DNA of 64,000 bases from Streptococcus respiraculi (GTDB taxonomy: Bacteria > Bacillota > Bacilli > Lactobacillales > Streptococcaceae), in NCBI RefSeq assembly GCF_003595525.1, contig NZ_CP022680.1, positions 1,762,001 to 1,826,000 of the forward strand. The letters run 5' to 3'. The notes below the pieces were generated by a model. The model saw nothing but the letters and a program-made list of their open reading frames with translations, made no database searches and was not told the DNA's origin. The translations under genes were made by a program, and so were the position numbers. This document shows positions 1-7,786 of the stretch, in pieces; positions within the stretch are counted from its first letter, which is position 1; every line of letters starts with the position of its first letter.

Positions 1-190
1 CTGTAACCAACTAAAGTTAGAACATCTGCGTCCCCGCTAAAGGGAGCCTCTGCTGTAACCAACTAAAGTTAGAACATCTGCGTCCCCGCTAAAGGGAGCC
101 TCTGCTGTAACCAACTAAAGTTAGAACATCTGCGTCCCCGCTAAAGGGAGCCTCTGCTGTAACCAACTAAAGTTGGAACAGCTGCGTCTC
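1..190. repeat. 52-bp tandem repeat, three full copies plus a partial fourth
   Basis: Units begin at 1, 53, 105 and 157. The first three are essentially identical; the fourth diverges after about 30 bases and runs into a tail (to about 238) that recurs near 24330-24400. Each unit carries two small potential hairpins with an AAA-containing loop (AACTAAAGTT and CCGCTAAAGGG). The array may extend left of the window. It lies downstream of trhP2 and has no coding potential that I can see. Confidence 0.9.
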
Positions 191-243
191 TTTTTTACAC
201 TGCTCTTAGTCCGTGTTCAGTTCTCAATCCACTATAAATGAAA

Positions 244-276
244 CACCCGATTAACATCAGGTGTTTTTTCTATCCT
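244..276. terminator. Possible intrinsic terminator downstream of trhP2
   Basis: The arms ACACCCGAT and ATCAGGTGT pair with one mismatch around a TAAC loop. The T-run is on the plus-strand side, so for minus-strand transcripts the U-tract is weak (TTTCATTT). It is placed just past the trhP2 stop. Confidence 0.45.
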
Positions 277-279
277 AAT

Positions 280-1569
280 TTACACACGAACAGTTAGGGA
301 CTGACCATCTTCCTGATAAAGATTGATTAGTCCTGACTTGCAGGCACGAACCATGTCCCCAGGATAGACTTCCTGCGGCAGACGAATAGCCAAGAGTTCC
401 ATCGGACGGTTAGCACGCTCGATTGGCAGACCGTCCGAATCACGCAAGTCCGTGATAGTAGTCTCAAAATGGCGGAAACCTGGACCGTAAAACTCGACCT
501 CATCCCCCTCATTGATAACATTACGTTGGCGAATGGTTGCCGTCATCGTTGTCTTATCAAAAGCCACAACCTCTGCAATGAATTTATACTCAGGAATCTT
601 GCGACGAGCGCCAAACAATTGCTCATTTTCTGTCGGCGGATTGTAGTAGAATCCTGTTGCCAACTCACGCTGGGCAACCTTCCATAGCTCGTCAATCAAG
701 TCCTGTTTAATCGCTTCGAATTTCTCTGGACTTTCCAAGTAGGCATCTACCGCTGCCTTGTAGCAATTGGTCACGGTAGATACGTAGTGAACAGACTTCA
801 TCCGTCCTTCAATTTTGAGACTATCCACCCCATTTTCAATCATATCTGGGATATGGTCAATCATACACATATCCACTGCTGACATGGAAAATTCTTCAGG
901 TACTTGTCCCTTAATGCTTCTGCGCTCTTCTCCAAATGGCAAATCATAAAGATTGTATTTCCAGCGGCAGGACTGCGAACAACCACCACGATTGGCATCA
1001 CGGTTACTCATGTGGTTAGACAAAACACAACGCCCTGAGTAGGAAATACACATGGCTCCGTGAACAAAAGCTTCAATCTCAACGCTGGTACGCTTACGAA
1101 TTTCGGCCAATTCTTCCATGGTCACTTCCCGCGCCAAAACGACTCGAGTCAAGCCCAATTCTTTCCAAAATTCAAAGGTTTCATAGTTGGTCGATGAGGC
1201 TTGGGTAGACAAGTGAATCTCAAGACCTGGCGCTTCTGTCGCACAAATCACAATCAAAGCAGGGTCTGACACGATAACGGCATCAAGTCCCATATCTCGC
1301 AATTCCCGAAACCAAGCTCCTGCTCCCACTTCATTTCCCTCGTGGGTCACCATGTTTGCTGCCACATAGACCTTAGCACCACGGGCGTGAGCATACTCAA
1401 TCCCTTCTTTCATTTCTTCCATTGAGAAATTTCCAGCTCGGCTCCGCAAGCCGTAAGCCTGACCGCCAACAAACACGGCATCTGCCCCATAATCAATCGC
1501 TACTTTTAATTTTTCTAAGGTTCCAGCAGGCGACAAGACCTCTGGACGTTTCAATGTTCTTTCTGTCAT
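280..1569 (-). CDS. trhP2: U32 family peptidase-like tRNA hydroxylation protein TrhP2
   Basis: 429 aa. The protein belongs to the U32 'peptidase' family; with its partner it matches the B. subtilis YrrN/YrrO (TrhP1/TrhP2) pair, which makes 5-hydroxyuridine at tRNA position 34 using prephenate. Visible features are an N-terminal TIM-barrel-like start (LSPAGTLEKLKVAIDYGADA) and the U32 cysteine signature: C174, C181, C197 and C201 in the stretch beginning HGAMCISYSGRC, the likely Fe-S ligands. The C-terminal extension distinguishes this longer paralogue from trhP1. It starts 8 nt after the trhP1 stop, so the two are almost certainly cotranscribed. The function is inferred from family and pairing. 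Confidence 0.85.
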   Translation of the reverse strand: MTERTLKRPEVLSPAGTLEKLKVAIDYGADAVFVGGQAYGLRSRAGNFSMEEMKEGIEYAHARGAKVYVAANMVTHEGNEVGAGAWFRELRDMGLDAVIVSDPALIVICATEAPGLEIHLSTQASSTNYETFEFWKELGLTRVVLAREVTMEELAEIRKRTSVEIEAFVHGAMCISYSGRCVLSNHMSNRDANRGGCSQSCRWKYNLYDLPFGEERRSIKGQVPEEFSMSAVDMCMIDHIPDMIENGVDSLKIEGRMKSVHYVSTVTNCYKAAVDAYLESPEKFEAIKQDLIDELWKVAQRELATGFYYNPPTENEQLFGARRKIPEYKFIAEVVAFDKTTMTATIRQRNVINEGDEVEFYGPGFRHFETTITDLRDSDGLPIERANRPMELLAIRLPQEVYPGDMVRACKSGLINLYQEDGQSLTVRV

Positions 1570-1577
1570 ATCGTTTC

Positions 1578-2507
1578 CTATTTTACCTTATCTCTATCGT
1601 ATTCGTAAAAACCTGTATCTAGCCCACGCTCTTTAGGATGCAATTTACGTACCTGTTCATCCAATAAGAATGCCCGATCATAGGTCAATTCTCCAGCTTC
1701 TGCCAAGTCTCTTGCTTCCACAAAACATTTGGCAATTTCCACAAAATGTTCACCCGGACAGTAAATGCCATCCAATTTCCAATGCAGATAGTTGTGCTCA
1801 ACCAGCTCTGTCAATTTCATCATCATGTCAATATCATTATTGATGAAAATGTGGGTCCCATGTTTGTCTTCGTAAATCGAATAATGGCTTTCTGGATCAC
1901 TCGGTTCTGCTAGGAAAAGCCCCCGTTCTCGTGACAAATCCGTTTCATCAGCTTTTGTAAAATTGTAGTAATTCTGTAAAAGAGTCCGCTTGGAATGGTG
2001 AATCACTGATGCGCCATAGACTAAAATTTCCGCTGGGATTTCAAGATTTTGAGCAATATCAAAGAGTTCTGCAGAAGGAATCTCGCGGGCCAGCACCGCA
2101 CCAACGGCACCATGGTCCTTCCAGAAGTTAATCTGGCGACTCGATGTAACAAAGACCGATGTATCGTAAATCAGCTTAAAATTGTAACCATCACGTTTGT
2201 TGATGTAGAAGATTCCCGTGTCACCCACAACCAAATGATCCACCTGGATTTCCTTCATCAATTCCATGAAGGGTTTGATGTTATCCATTGCTTCTTGGTG
2301 CATGAGGGCGTTAGCCGCAACAGTAAGTTCCTTACCAGCCTCGTGCGTCAAACGGGCAATCTCCCGCAGTTCATCATAGGTAAAGGAATGCGGAATCCGC
2401 AAGGCATGGTCTTCTTCTCCTACGTAAATGCGGTCCACACCCGCTTCTAATAGTTGTTTGACTTGTTCAATACTTTCAGCAGTTGCTGTAATCACAATTT
2501 TTTCCAT
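1578..2507 (-). CDS. trhP1: U32 family tRNA hydroxylation protein TrhP1
   Basis: 309 aa, the shorter U32 paralogue (YrrN/TrhP1 type), expected to act with TrhP2 in tRNA U34 hydroxylation in the cytoplasm. The N-terminus (MEKIVITATAESIEQVKQLL) and the GADRIYVG-like strand (AGVDRIYVGEEDH) mark the barrel start. It has YGASVIHHSKR where TrhP2 has HGAMCISYSGRC, so the cysteine cluster is missing, as is usual for this member. There is no Shine-Dalgarno sequence before the ATG; instead an extended -10 box ends 7 nt upstream, so the message may be leaderless. Confidence 0.85.
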   Translation of the reverse strand: MEKIVITATAESIEQVKQLLEAGVDRIYVGEEDHALRIPHSFTYDELREIARLTHEAGKELTVAANALMHQEAMDNIKPFMELMKEIQVDHLVVGDTGIFYINKRDGYNFKLIYDTSVFVTSSRQINFWKDHGAVGAVLAREIPSAELFDIAQNLEIPAEILVYGASVIHHSKRTLLQNYYNFTKADETDLSRERGLFLAEPSDPESHYSIYEDKHGTHIFINNDIDMMMKLTELVEHNYLHWKLDGIYCPGEHFVEIAKCFVEARDLAEAGELTYDRAFLLDEQVRKLHPKERGLDTGFYEYDRDKVK

Positions 2508-2523
2508 AACGTTAATTATATCA
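2508..2523 (-). promoter_or_regulatory. Extended -10 promoter abutting the trhP1 start codon
   Basis: On the minus strand TGATATAAT (TG at 2523-2522, TATAAT at 2520-2515) is followed after 7 nt by ATG. No convincing -35 is seen. Transcription would begin at or next to the A of the start codon. Confidence 0.6.
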
Positions 2524-2595
2524 CACTATCGAGCCTTCTTCAGCACTTCCCTTCATTTTAATGTTCAGACTTTTCTCATTTTTTTGTAATGAAAA

Positions 2596-2612
2596 TGTAA
2601 CAATTCTGTTAC
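2596..2612 (+). promoter_or_regulatory. WalR/VicR-type operator upstream of the DUF3270 gene
   Basis: TGTAACAATTCTGTTAC matches the WalR (VicR/YycF) consensus TGTWAH-N5-TGTWAH exactly. It is also part of an 18-bp dyad (TGTAACA / TGTTACA). The second half-site sits at the -35 position relative to an extended -10 (TGTTATGAT, 2626-2634), the geometry expected of WalR activation. Confidence 0.6.
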
Positions 2613-2661
2613 AGAAAACTAGCATTGTTATGATAATCTTAATAAGCACAAAGGAGACGAT

Positions 2662-2982
2662 ATGGCACTTAGACAATATCGGCCTGACTATTACCAGTAT
2701 GACGAGTCTATCCCGAAAGAGAAACAACAGGCCACCTATCAAGCATATCACGTAACCGATTCAGCTAGAGAACGAATCAAGGAATTTTTCTTCTTTTTAA
2801 ATATCGCTATTTTTAGTGTGATTACAGTGGTTGCTACGTACATTTATCTTTCAAACGGCGTTCCTGTCTTTTTGGCCTTTATCTTAGCAATTTTAACAGG
2901 ACTAGTCGGATTAAAGCTCGTTCAATTGTTCATCAAGAAAAAGCTCTATAAATCAAAAAACAGAACCAAAGCGAAACAATAA
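2662..2982 (+). CDS. DUF3270 family small membrane protein
   Basis: 106 aa. The tyrosine-rich N-terminus (RQYRPDYYQYDESIPKEKQQ) is followed by two hydrophobic segments (about residues 40-62 and 65-90) and a basic tail (KKKLYKSKNRTKAKQ), matching streptococcal DUF3270 proteins of unknown function. AAGGAG lies 7 nt before the ATG. It is a single-gene unit divergent from trhP1 and closed by its own terminator. The WalR-type box suggests membership in the cell-wall homeostasis regulon; that link is inference. Confidence 0.75.
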   Translation: MALRQYRPDYYQYDESIPKEKQQATYQAYHVTDSARERIKEFFFFLNIAIFSVITVVATYIYLSNGVPVFLAFILAILTGLVGLKLVQLFIKKKLYKSKNRTKAKQ

Positions 2983-3000
2983 GTAAGGTTCTGTTTTTTT
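2957..3000 (+). terminator. Intrinsic terminator of the DUF3270 gene
   Basis: AAAACAGAACC (2957-2967) pairs with GGTTCTGTTTT (2988-2998), followed by more T. The left arm lies inside the last codons of the gene. Confidence 0.85.
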
Positions 3001-3021
3001 GTAAGTAAATAAATGACTATA

Positions 3022-3247
3022 AAAAAGAGTGAGGCAAAAGTCATAATTTCACTGAAATCAACTTCGTCATCTTCGCTTTCTCGTTTCCACTCTCAGGTAT
3101 TCACAGTCCTCTGGGCTAGCCTCACTCTCTAGTTTCTAGAATCAGGTATTCATATTCCACTGGACTATCCTCTCCTTCTAGTTTTCGAGCTCAGGTATCA
3201 ATAGTCACTCCCCTGACTATTGATATACGTCAAACTGTTAAATCTAT
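3022..3247 (-). repeat. BOX-like modular hairpin element, copy 1 (three 49-bp modules)
   Basis: Three 49-bp modules (3071-3119, 3120-3168, 3169 to about 3225) lie between end segments that are also found flanking a single module at 34616-34740 in opposite orientation. Read on the minus strand, the left end has AACAGTTTGACG and the right end TTTTGCCTCACTC. Each module holds a hairpin whose stem differs between modules but still pairs (ATAGTCA/TGACTAT; ATAGTCC paired with GGAATAT-type). It fills the convergent gap between the DUF3270 gene and ytxH. Confidence 0.75.
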
Positions 3248-3252
3248 AAAAA

Positions 3253-3290
3253 GAAACGAGCCTGGACACTTTTAGTCCAGGCTCTTATTT
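3253..3290. terminator. Bidirectional terminator downstream of ytxH
   Basis: GAGCCTGGAC (3258-3267) and GTCCAGGCTC (3275-3284) form a perfect 10-bp stem with a 7-nt loop. On the minus strand GTTTCTTTTTAT follows; the plus side has TTATTTATT. Confidence 0.85.
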
Positions 3291-3774
3291 ATTCTTCTTC
3301 TACCACTGGCAGGTCAATTTCAATGTCTTCTGTTGTAACAGCTAACTCTTCTGCCACTTCTTCTACTGAAGGAAGGGATTTAGCTTTTTCCTTGATTGAC
3401 TCCACCAAGTCACCTGTTGTCAGGTTTTGCTCGGCAATTTTTTCTTTGATTTGCTCAAACTTTTCAAGGGATTGCGCCTTGACTAATTGCGCTTTTTCTT
3501 TACCGGATTGAACCAAGTCATCCACCGTCAATTCACCTGATTCCAATTGACCTTTGACAGAGTCAAATGTATCAACGGCTTGTTGACCCAAATCTTGTGC
3601 TTTTTGAATCAATTCAGCATTGATTTCTTCATGATTTTCTTGGTAATCTTTGGCAAAGCTAACCACTTTGTTTTTGACTGCTTGACCTGTCTTGGTTGCA
3701 AGAAACGCAGCAGCTGCGGCGCCACCTGCTGCACCCAACAAGATGCTTGTGAAAATACTAGATTTTTTTACCAT
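3289..3774 (-). CDS. YtxH domain protein
   Basis: 161 aa. A short N-terminal hydrophobic, Gly/Ala-rich segment (LLGAAGGAAAAAFLATKTGQ, about residues 12-31) typical of YtxH-like general stress proteins is followed by a long charged, probably helical domain ending in an acidic tail (EIDLPVVEEE). It is likely membrane-anchored. Its start lies 17 nt inside the end of the DUF948 gene, so translation is coupled. It is the last gene of hprK-lgt-DUF948-ytxH and is followed by a strong terminator. Molecular function is unknown. Confidence 0.75.
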   Translation of the reverse strand: MVKKSSIFTSILLGAAGGAAAAAFLATKTGQAVKNKVVSFAKDYQENHEEINAELIQKAQDLGQQAVDTFDSVKGQLESGELTVDDLVQSGKEKAQLVKAQSLEKFEQIKEKIAEQNLTTGDLVESIKEKAKSLPSVEEVAEELAVTTEDIEIDLPVVEEE

Positions 3775-4171
3775 GTTTTTCTCCTTTCTTTCCTAAAATG
3801 GAAGATAACTTACTAACGGCTGCCAAAGCGCCACCTGCTTTGACTGTATGTTGACCTGCTGTGCGAGCCTTAGCGGTTAAACCACGAGCAGAGGTGTTGA
3901 GGTCTGATACGGATTCTGATAAATCAGCAACTGCTACAAAGAGCGGATCAAGTGTGGCAACCTTACCATTGACATCTTCGACAAGGACATTTGTTTTTGC
4001 CAACAATTCATTGGTTTGATAGAGGGTTACATTGACATCACTGGTTAAAATCGTCAAACTTTGTTGGGCTTCATCCACCACATTTGATACTTTCTTTAAC
4101 AAGAGAATAATGTAAACTGCAACAGCAGCAAGAGCTACTGCGATGATAAAAACAGATACTTCAATCAACAT
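3758..4171 (-). CDS. DUF948 family membrane protein
   Basis: 137 aa from the ATG at 4171, chosen because AAGGAG lies just upstream and the protein then starts with a transmembrane helix (MLIEVSVFIIAVALAAVAVY). The longer reading frame would run back through an intergenic inverted repeat and into lgt. After the helix comes a heptad-like region (NVVDEAQQSLTILTSDVNVT), then a Ser/Ala-rich C-terminus. DUF948 proteins are uncharacterised; in streptococci this gene habitually sits between lgt and ytxH. Confidence 0.75.
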   Translation of the reverse strand: MLIEVSVFIIAVALAAVAVYIILLLKKVSNVVDEAQQSLTILTSDVNVTLYQTNELLAKTNVLVEDVNGKVATLDPLFVAVADLSESVSDLNTSARGLTAKARTAGQHTVKAGGALAAVSKLSSILGKKGEKHGKKI

Positions 4172-4188
4172 AAAAATCTCCTTTTCTG

Positions 4189-4243
4189 AGAATCTGTATT
4201 CATAAGCACTGAATAGAGTTGCTGAGCTGTGAATACAGATTCT
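4189..4243. repeat. Inverted-repeat element (family S), copy 1
   Basis: Perfect 14-bp terminal inverted repeats, AGAATCTGTATTCA (4189-4202) and TGAATACAGATTCT (4230-4243), enclose 27 bases including TAAGC and GAATAGAGTTGCTGAG, which recur at 33582-33741 and 56362-56417. The lgt stop codon is at the outer edge. On transcripts it forms a stable hairpin between lgt and DUF948. Confidence 0.8.
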
Positions 4244-5019
4244 TAATCTTGATAGTAGGGCAACGCTTTCCTGCGGCGATACATACCGAGAATAAGCGCC
4301 AGGATAATCAACAAGGCTGAAAGCCATTGGGAAACACGTAAGCCTAGTAACATCAGGCTATCTGTTCGCATCCCTTCAATGACAAAGCGACCAACTCCAT
4401 ACCAGGTAAGATAAAAGAGCGTAATCTCACCCTGCTTGAGTAGGCGCTTGCGCCTGCGTAAGATGCAAATCAGAACAAAGCCCAATAGATTCCATAAGGA
4501 TTCGTATAAGAAGGTCGGTGTGCGATAGCTCCCGTCAATATACATTTGCTTGCGGATAAAGGCTGGCAAATAATCAAGCTGTGCCACACTTGCTCCGTAA
4601 GCCTCTTGGTTGAAGAAATTTCCCCAGCGACCAATCGCTTGAGCAAGCATGACAGACGGCGCTGCCACATCGAGAAAATCCCATGTTTCAATAAAGCGAT
4701 GACGGGTAAAGAGAACCAAAACGAGGAAGCCCATCAAAAGACCACCATAAATGGCAATGCCTCCCTCCCAAATAGCAAAAATAGACAGTAGATTGTTCTT
4801 GTAAAGGTCCCAAGAAAAGGCTACATAGTAAATTCTCGCACCAATAATAGCTAGTGGAAAGGCAATCAGAATGAAATCTAAAATGTCTTCGGACAAGATC
4901 TTTTTCCGCGGTGCTTCTTTTGAAGCTAGAAAGACTGCTAAAATCAAGCCTGTAATGATACACAAGGCATACCAACGGATTTCAAGTGGTCCTAATTTTA
5001 CAGCAACTGGATCAATCAT
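4243..5019 (-). CDS. lgt: Prolipoprotein diacylglyceryl transferase
   Basis: 258 aa. Lgt transfers diacylglycerol from phosphatidylglycerol to the lipobox cysteine of prolipoproteins at the membrane. The start ([19 protein letters not shown]) is canonical, several transmembrane helices are evident, and the family signature [13 protein letters not shown] is intact with its Arg and Glu. The length is normal for the family. It begins 3 nt after the hprK stop. Its stop codon is contributed by the end of a small inverted-repeat element. Confidence 0.95.
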   Translation of the reverse strand: MIDPVAVKLGPLEIRWYALCIITGLILAVFLASKEAPRKKILSEDILDFILIAFPLAIIGARIYYVAFSWDLYKNNLLSIFAIWEGGIAIYGGLLMGFLVLVLFTRHRFIETWDFLDVAAPSVMLAQAIGRWGNFFNQEAYGASVAQLDYLPAFIRKQMYIDGSYRTPTFLYESLWNLLGFVLICILRRRKRLLKQGEITLFYLTWYGVGRFVIEGMRTDSLMLLGLRVSQWLSALLIILALILGMYRRRKALPYYQD

Positions 5020-5022
5020 CGG

Positions 5023-5949
5023 CTACTCCTTATTGCTTTCAATCAGTCTACCAAGGCGTTTTTCAAATTCCTTGGTTGCATCAAACCCCATTTGCTTAGA
5101 ACGATAGTTCATAGCTGCGGCTTCGATGACGACGGAGATATTGCGCCCTGTTTTAACCGGAATTCGAATCTGCGGAATAGTAATCCCTGCAATTTCAATC
5201 GAATCACCACTATTTCCTAGACGGTCAAAGACCTTGCCTGTTTCATAGTTCTCAAGATAGATAGCAAGCTGTACTTCTGATGATTCCTTGACAGCACTTG
5301 CTCCGTAAAGGCTCATAATATCAATGATCCCAACTCCGCGAATTTCAATCAAATGTCGTAAAATCTCAGCAGGCTCGCCCCAGAGAGTGACATCGTCTTT
5401 TGCATAGACATCCACTCGGTCATCAGCGACGATACGGTGGCCACGTTTGACCAACTCAAGCCCCGTCTCGCTCTTACCGATTCCTGAATCTCCTTGAATC
5501 AAAACGCCCATACCATAAATGTCCATGAGCACTCCGTGGACACTGGTACGTTTTGCAAGACGAGAATCCAAGTAAGAAGATAATTCGCCTGCCAAGCGGC
5601 TGGTTGCACTCTGACTTTGGAAAACTGCAATACCTTTTTCTTTAGCTGCCTGAAACATCTCCTCAGGAATTTCCAAGCCGCGCGCCACAATCACTACTGG
5701 CGTTTCAGGCTGAAACATCCTCCGCAAGACCTGATAACGGTTGTGAGATGTCATAGCCATTAAGTACGACCATTCTTTCATTCCCATGAGCTGAATCCGC
5801 TCTGGAGCATAATAGTCAAAATATCCTGTCATCTCAAGTCCAGGACGTGTGATATCAGATGTTGTAATCTCTTTTTCCAGTAACGCTTCTGTGCTGTAGG
5901 CACTGCTCACACGCACATTGTCAATCAAATCTTTGACAAAAACTGCCAT
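5023..5949 (-). CDS. hprK: HPr kinase/phosphorylase
   Basis: 308 aa. HprK phosphorylates Ser46 of HPr (ATP) and reverses it with phosphate, controlling CcpA-mediated catabolite repression. The Walker A motif GDSGIGKSE is at residues 153-161, the conserved His at 138 (VHGVLMD), and the HPr kinase signature around [15 protein letters not shown]. It is the first gene of the hprK-lgt-DUF948-ytxH operon. The nearest good promoter is about 240 nt upstream, which gives a long structured leader. Confidence 0.95.
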   Translation of the reverse strand: MAVFVKDLIDNVRVSSAYSTEALLEKEITTSDITRPGLEMTGYFDYYAPERIQLMGMKEWSYLMAMTSHNRYQVLRRMFQPETPVVIVARGLEIPEEMFQAAKEKGIAVFQSQSATSRLAGELSSYLDSRLAKRTSVHGVLMDIYGMGVLIQGDSGIGKSETGLELVKRGHRIVADDRVDVYAKDDVTLWGEPAEILRHLIEIRGVGIIDIMSLYGASAVKESSEVQLAIYLENYETGKVFDRLGNSGDSIEIAGITIPQIRIPVKTGRNISVVIEAAAMNYRSKQMGFDATKEFEKRLGRLIESNKE

Positions 5950-6212
5950 ATCATACCTCTCTACTCTCTAAACATCAAAATCTGACTAGCTTCCACAATC
6001 GAGAATGGTGGAATGTGGGAGATAGTGCTAGCAAAGCTAGCCACCTCTAAACCGAAAGTAGTCGAAAGAGTTGAGAACTATTTCAATCCGGAAATAAGAA
6101 AAGGGTCTACTTTTCTCAACCTTTCAGCAAGGTGAGCTAACGACGTTAGCATTTGATGTTTGACGAGTACTATTTCTTTACAGACTATTATATCATAAGA
6201 CAGGAGGATAAT
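5950..6212 (-). promoter_or_regulatory. hprK promoter and long structured 5' leader
   Basis: On the minus strand TGATATAAT (TATAAT at 6192-6187) is an extended -10 with TTGTAT about 18 nt upstream. The ATG is 238 nt downstream. The leader contains a perfect GCTAACG-T-CGTTAGC dyad (6136-6150), a GTGGCTAGC/GCTAGCAC hairpin (6026-6045) and an 8-nt long-range pair GTTGAGAA/TTCTCAAC. There is no convincing ORF in it. Confidence 0.5.
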
Positions 6213-6263
6213 ACAAAAAAGGAAGTAGCAAACATCAATTTCCGAGAAGTCAATGCTTGCTAC
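6213..6263 (-). terminator. Terminator of the pspC operon
   Basis: Minus-strand GTAGCAAGCAT pairs with ATGTTTGCTAC, followed by TTCCTTTTTTGT. It lies 10 nt past the pspC stop. Confidence 0.7.
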
Positions 6264-6272
6264 CCCTACCAT

Positions 6273-6533
6273 TTATTTATGAATTTTCTCTGCGTCTTTT
6301 ATCTTACGAGGTCCCGTTCCGTAGCGTTCTGCATAAACATCTTCTTTAAAGGGAAGTAGGACAGCAGCGAGGATATACGCCGCAATCGCAAGTAAGCCGA
6401 TACGACCAAACAAGCAGATGATTACAAAGATGATTCGTGTTAGGTTTAGCTCCCAATGGAAGCGACTGGCAAGTCCTGCTAACACGCCAGAGACGAGCTT
6501 GTTGTTTCGCTGTTTATAAAATCCGAATGGCAT
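6273..6533 (-). CDS. PspC domain envelope-stress protein
   Basis: 86 aa. The N-terminus (FYKQRNNKLVSGVLAGLASRF) is the PspC domain signature, followed by one or two hydrophobic segments (TRIIFVIICLFGRIGLLAIAA) and a charged tail. Such small PspC proteins usually belong to LiaR-type cell-envelope stress regulons in Firmicutes. Its start overlaps the preceding gene by 20 nt, indicating coupled translation. The exact molecular role is unknown. Confidence 0.8.
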   Translation of the reverse strand: MPFGFYKQRNNKLVSGVLAGLASRFHWELNLTRIIFVIICLFGRIGLLAIAAYILAAVLLPFKEDVYAERYGTGPRKIKDAEKIHK

Positions 6534-7284
6534 GTTGTACTCCTTTCACGATAATCGGGCTAGTCACTGTTTTGATATGAAGGTGGAGAATATTGTCTCC
6601 TTTCTTTTCACAAAAATAGGGACTGGTCTTCTTTTTCTTATTAATCACCAGTTGACCGACTGAGCTTTCAACCTTGCCACGCAAGCCCTGCTGTTTAGGG
6701 ACTTGGAGATAGATAGGTGCTTCGACGAGTTGTAAGAAGAGGTGCTGAGACATCTGGCTTATGGCTGTTATACGGATATCCTGTTGTTTCTTATCCGTCG
6801 CACTATGGATAGACACATCTTCAAATGGAAGATGGTCTAATCTCGCATCTGCTCTTCCCAACTCTAAATTTAAAATCGACATCCACTGATTCGGCAGGGA
6901 AACGGTCATATGGCAGGGAAGATTGGAAGCAAAATGCAACCCTTGATTTTCAACATAAATCTGAGGTAAAAAGGCTTGATGGGTCTGTTGAGGATAGACA
7001 AGGTGAATCTGCACCTGCTCAGACTTGCTTTTCACAAAGGCAATTTTTCCCTCTGAGACACTGATAAAGAGAGATTCAATGTCCGAAAAGGCATAGTCTT
7101 GTTTCAACTTGGAGGAAGAAAAAATCTTCAAGCTCGGAAGTGTAAAGCTTAAGCGTGGCTTTTCCTCCTCGACTAAAAAATCTGGCTCTTCATCAAACTC
7201 TAAAAAGCAGGCACGTGCTTCTTCTTTTGTTAGAACACCTTTTTCATATAATTCAATCAATCGTTTTTGTGGTTCTCGTGCCAT
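6514..7284 (-). CDS. LiaX-like protein (SHOCT-like N-terminus, DUF4097-type beta domain)
   Basis: 256 aa. The first 30 residues (RLIELYEKGVLTKEEARACF) resemble the short helical SHOCT/YvlB_N-type module. The rest is beta-rich with no transmembrane helix or signal peptide (for example VSEGKIAFVKSKSEQVQIHL), as in DUF4097/LiaX-type proteins. It is cotranscribed with and overlaps pspC, a pairing known from LiaFSR-controlled membrane-stress systems. An extended -10 (TGGTATAAT) lies about 30 nt before the start. Assignment to the LiaX group is by architecture only. Confidence 0.55.
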   Translation of the reverse strand: MAREPQKRLIELYEKGVLTKEEARACFLEFDEEPDFLVEEEKPRLSFTLPSLKIFSSSKLKQDYAFSDIESLFISVSEGKIAFVKSKSEQVQIHLVYPQQTHQAFLPQIYVENQGLHFASNLPCHMTVSLPNQWMSILNLELGRADARLDHLPFEDVSIHSATDKKQQDIRITAISQMSQHLFLQLVEAPIYLQVPKQQGLRGKVESSVGQLVINKKKKTSPYFCEKKGDNILHLHIKTVTSPIIVKGVQHAIRIL

Positions 7285-7326
7285 TTTCTCACCTCGATTC
7301 TCTTCTATTATACCATAGACAAAGCA

Positions 7327-7356
7327 AAAGAAATCAGCCCAAGGACTGATTTCTTT
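7327..7356 (-). terminator. Terminator overlapping the sprT stop codon
   Basis: AAAGAAATCAG and CTGATTTCTTT form an 11-bp stem with an 8-nt loop; CTTTTGCTTTG follows on the minus strand. The sprT stop is inside the stem. Confidence 0.75.
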
Positions 7357-7786
7357 GATTAACTACTGTCAGGAGGCCACGGCACTTACCGCAACGATAT
7401 TTTACTGTATTCACACGCCGTTTTCGTGGGTAAACTTGCCCGCACTGCTGGCAGCGGTAGAGATAAGGAGTTTGTGTAGGAAATGCTAGTTGCGGGGCAT
7501 AGCGCACTCCATCTACTTTCTTTAATAATTCCTTGAAATCCCTGTCCGTGTGGCGATAGCCTTTTTGCTCAAAATACAGATGATAATGGCAGAGTTCGTG
7601 GCGGACAATCTTGCGAAACAAGTCCTTGTCTGCTTCATAGTAGCGGGGATTGAAGTCCAAATGTCCGTCCTTGGGAAAGAACCGTCCCCCTGTTGTTTTC
7701 AATCGACCATTCCAATGGGCCTCATGGCAAAATTCTTTTCCAAAATCCTCACGGGAAACTTTGCATACATACTCAGTGAGATTCAT
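7334..7786 (-). CDS. SprT-like zinc metalloprotease domain protein
   Basis: 150 aa from the ATG at 7786; an upstream in-frame start (7819) would add 11 unconserved residues inside tex. The metalloprotease motif HELCHYH (residues 63-69, HExxH) follows FRKIVR, and a C-terminal zinc ribbon has CQQCG and CGKC. This is the bacterial SprT/YdcK-like family, related in fold to Spartan proteases; its substrate in streptococci is not known. It overlaps the end of tex by 14 nt, so the two are cotranscribed, and no good SD is seen, consistent with coupling. Confidence 0.8.
   Translation of the reverse strand: MNLTEYVCKVSREDFGKEFCHEAHWNGRLKTTGGRFFPKDGHLDFNPRYYEADKDLFRKIVRHELCHYHLYFEQKGYRHTDRDFKELLKKVDGVRYAPQLAFPTQTPYLYRCQQCGQVYPRKRRVNTVKYRCGKCRGLLTVVNQRNQSLG

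Noticed and set aside
1..190. CRISPR array
   Set aside because: The 52-bp units are contiguous with no unique spacers and there are no cas genes.
1609..1616. TATTCGTA, resembling a competence CIN-box on the minus strand
   Set aside because: It lies within the trhP1 coding end and no gene starts appropriately downstream.
2596..2613. Possible GlnR site (TGTNA-N7-TNACA)
   Set aside because: The spacer is 8, one base too long; the WalR pattern fits exactly.
4172..4327. N-terminal extension of the DUF948 protein
   Set aside because: The extra 52 residues are encoded by the inverted-repeat element and the end of lgt; an SD and a membrane helix mark the start at 4171.
6078..6272. 64-aa minus-strand ORF downstream of pspC
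   Set aside because: It overlaps the pspC terminator and the hprK promoter and leader, lacks an SD and has no recognisable family features.
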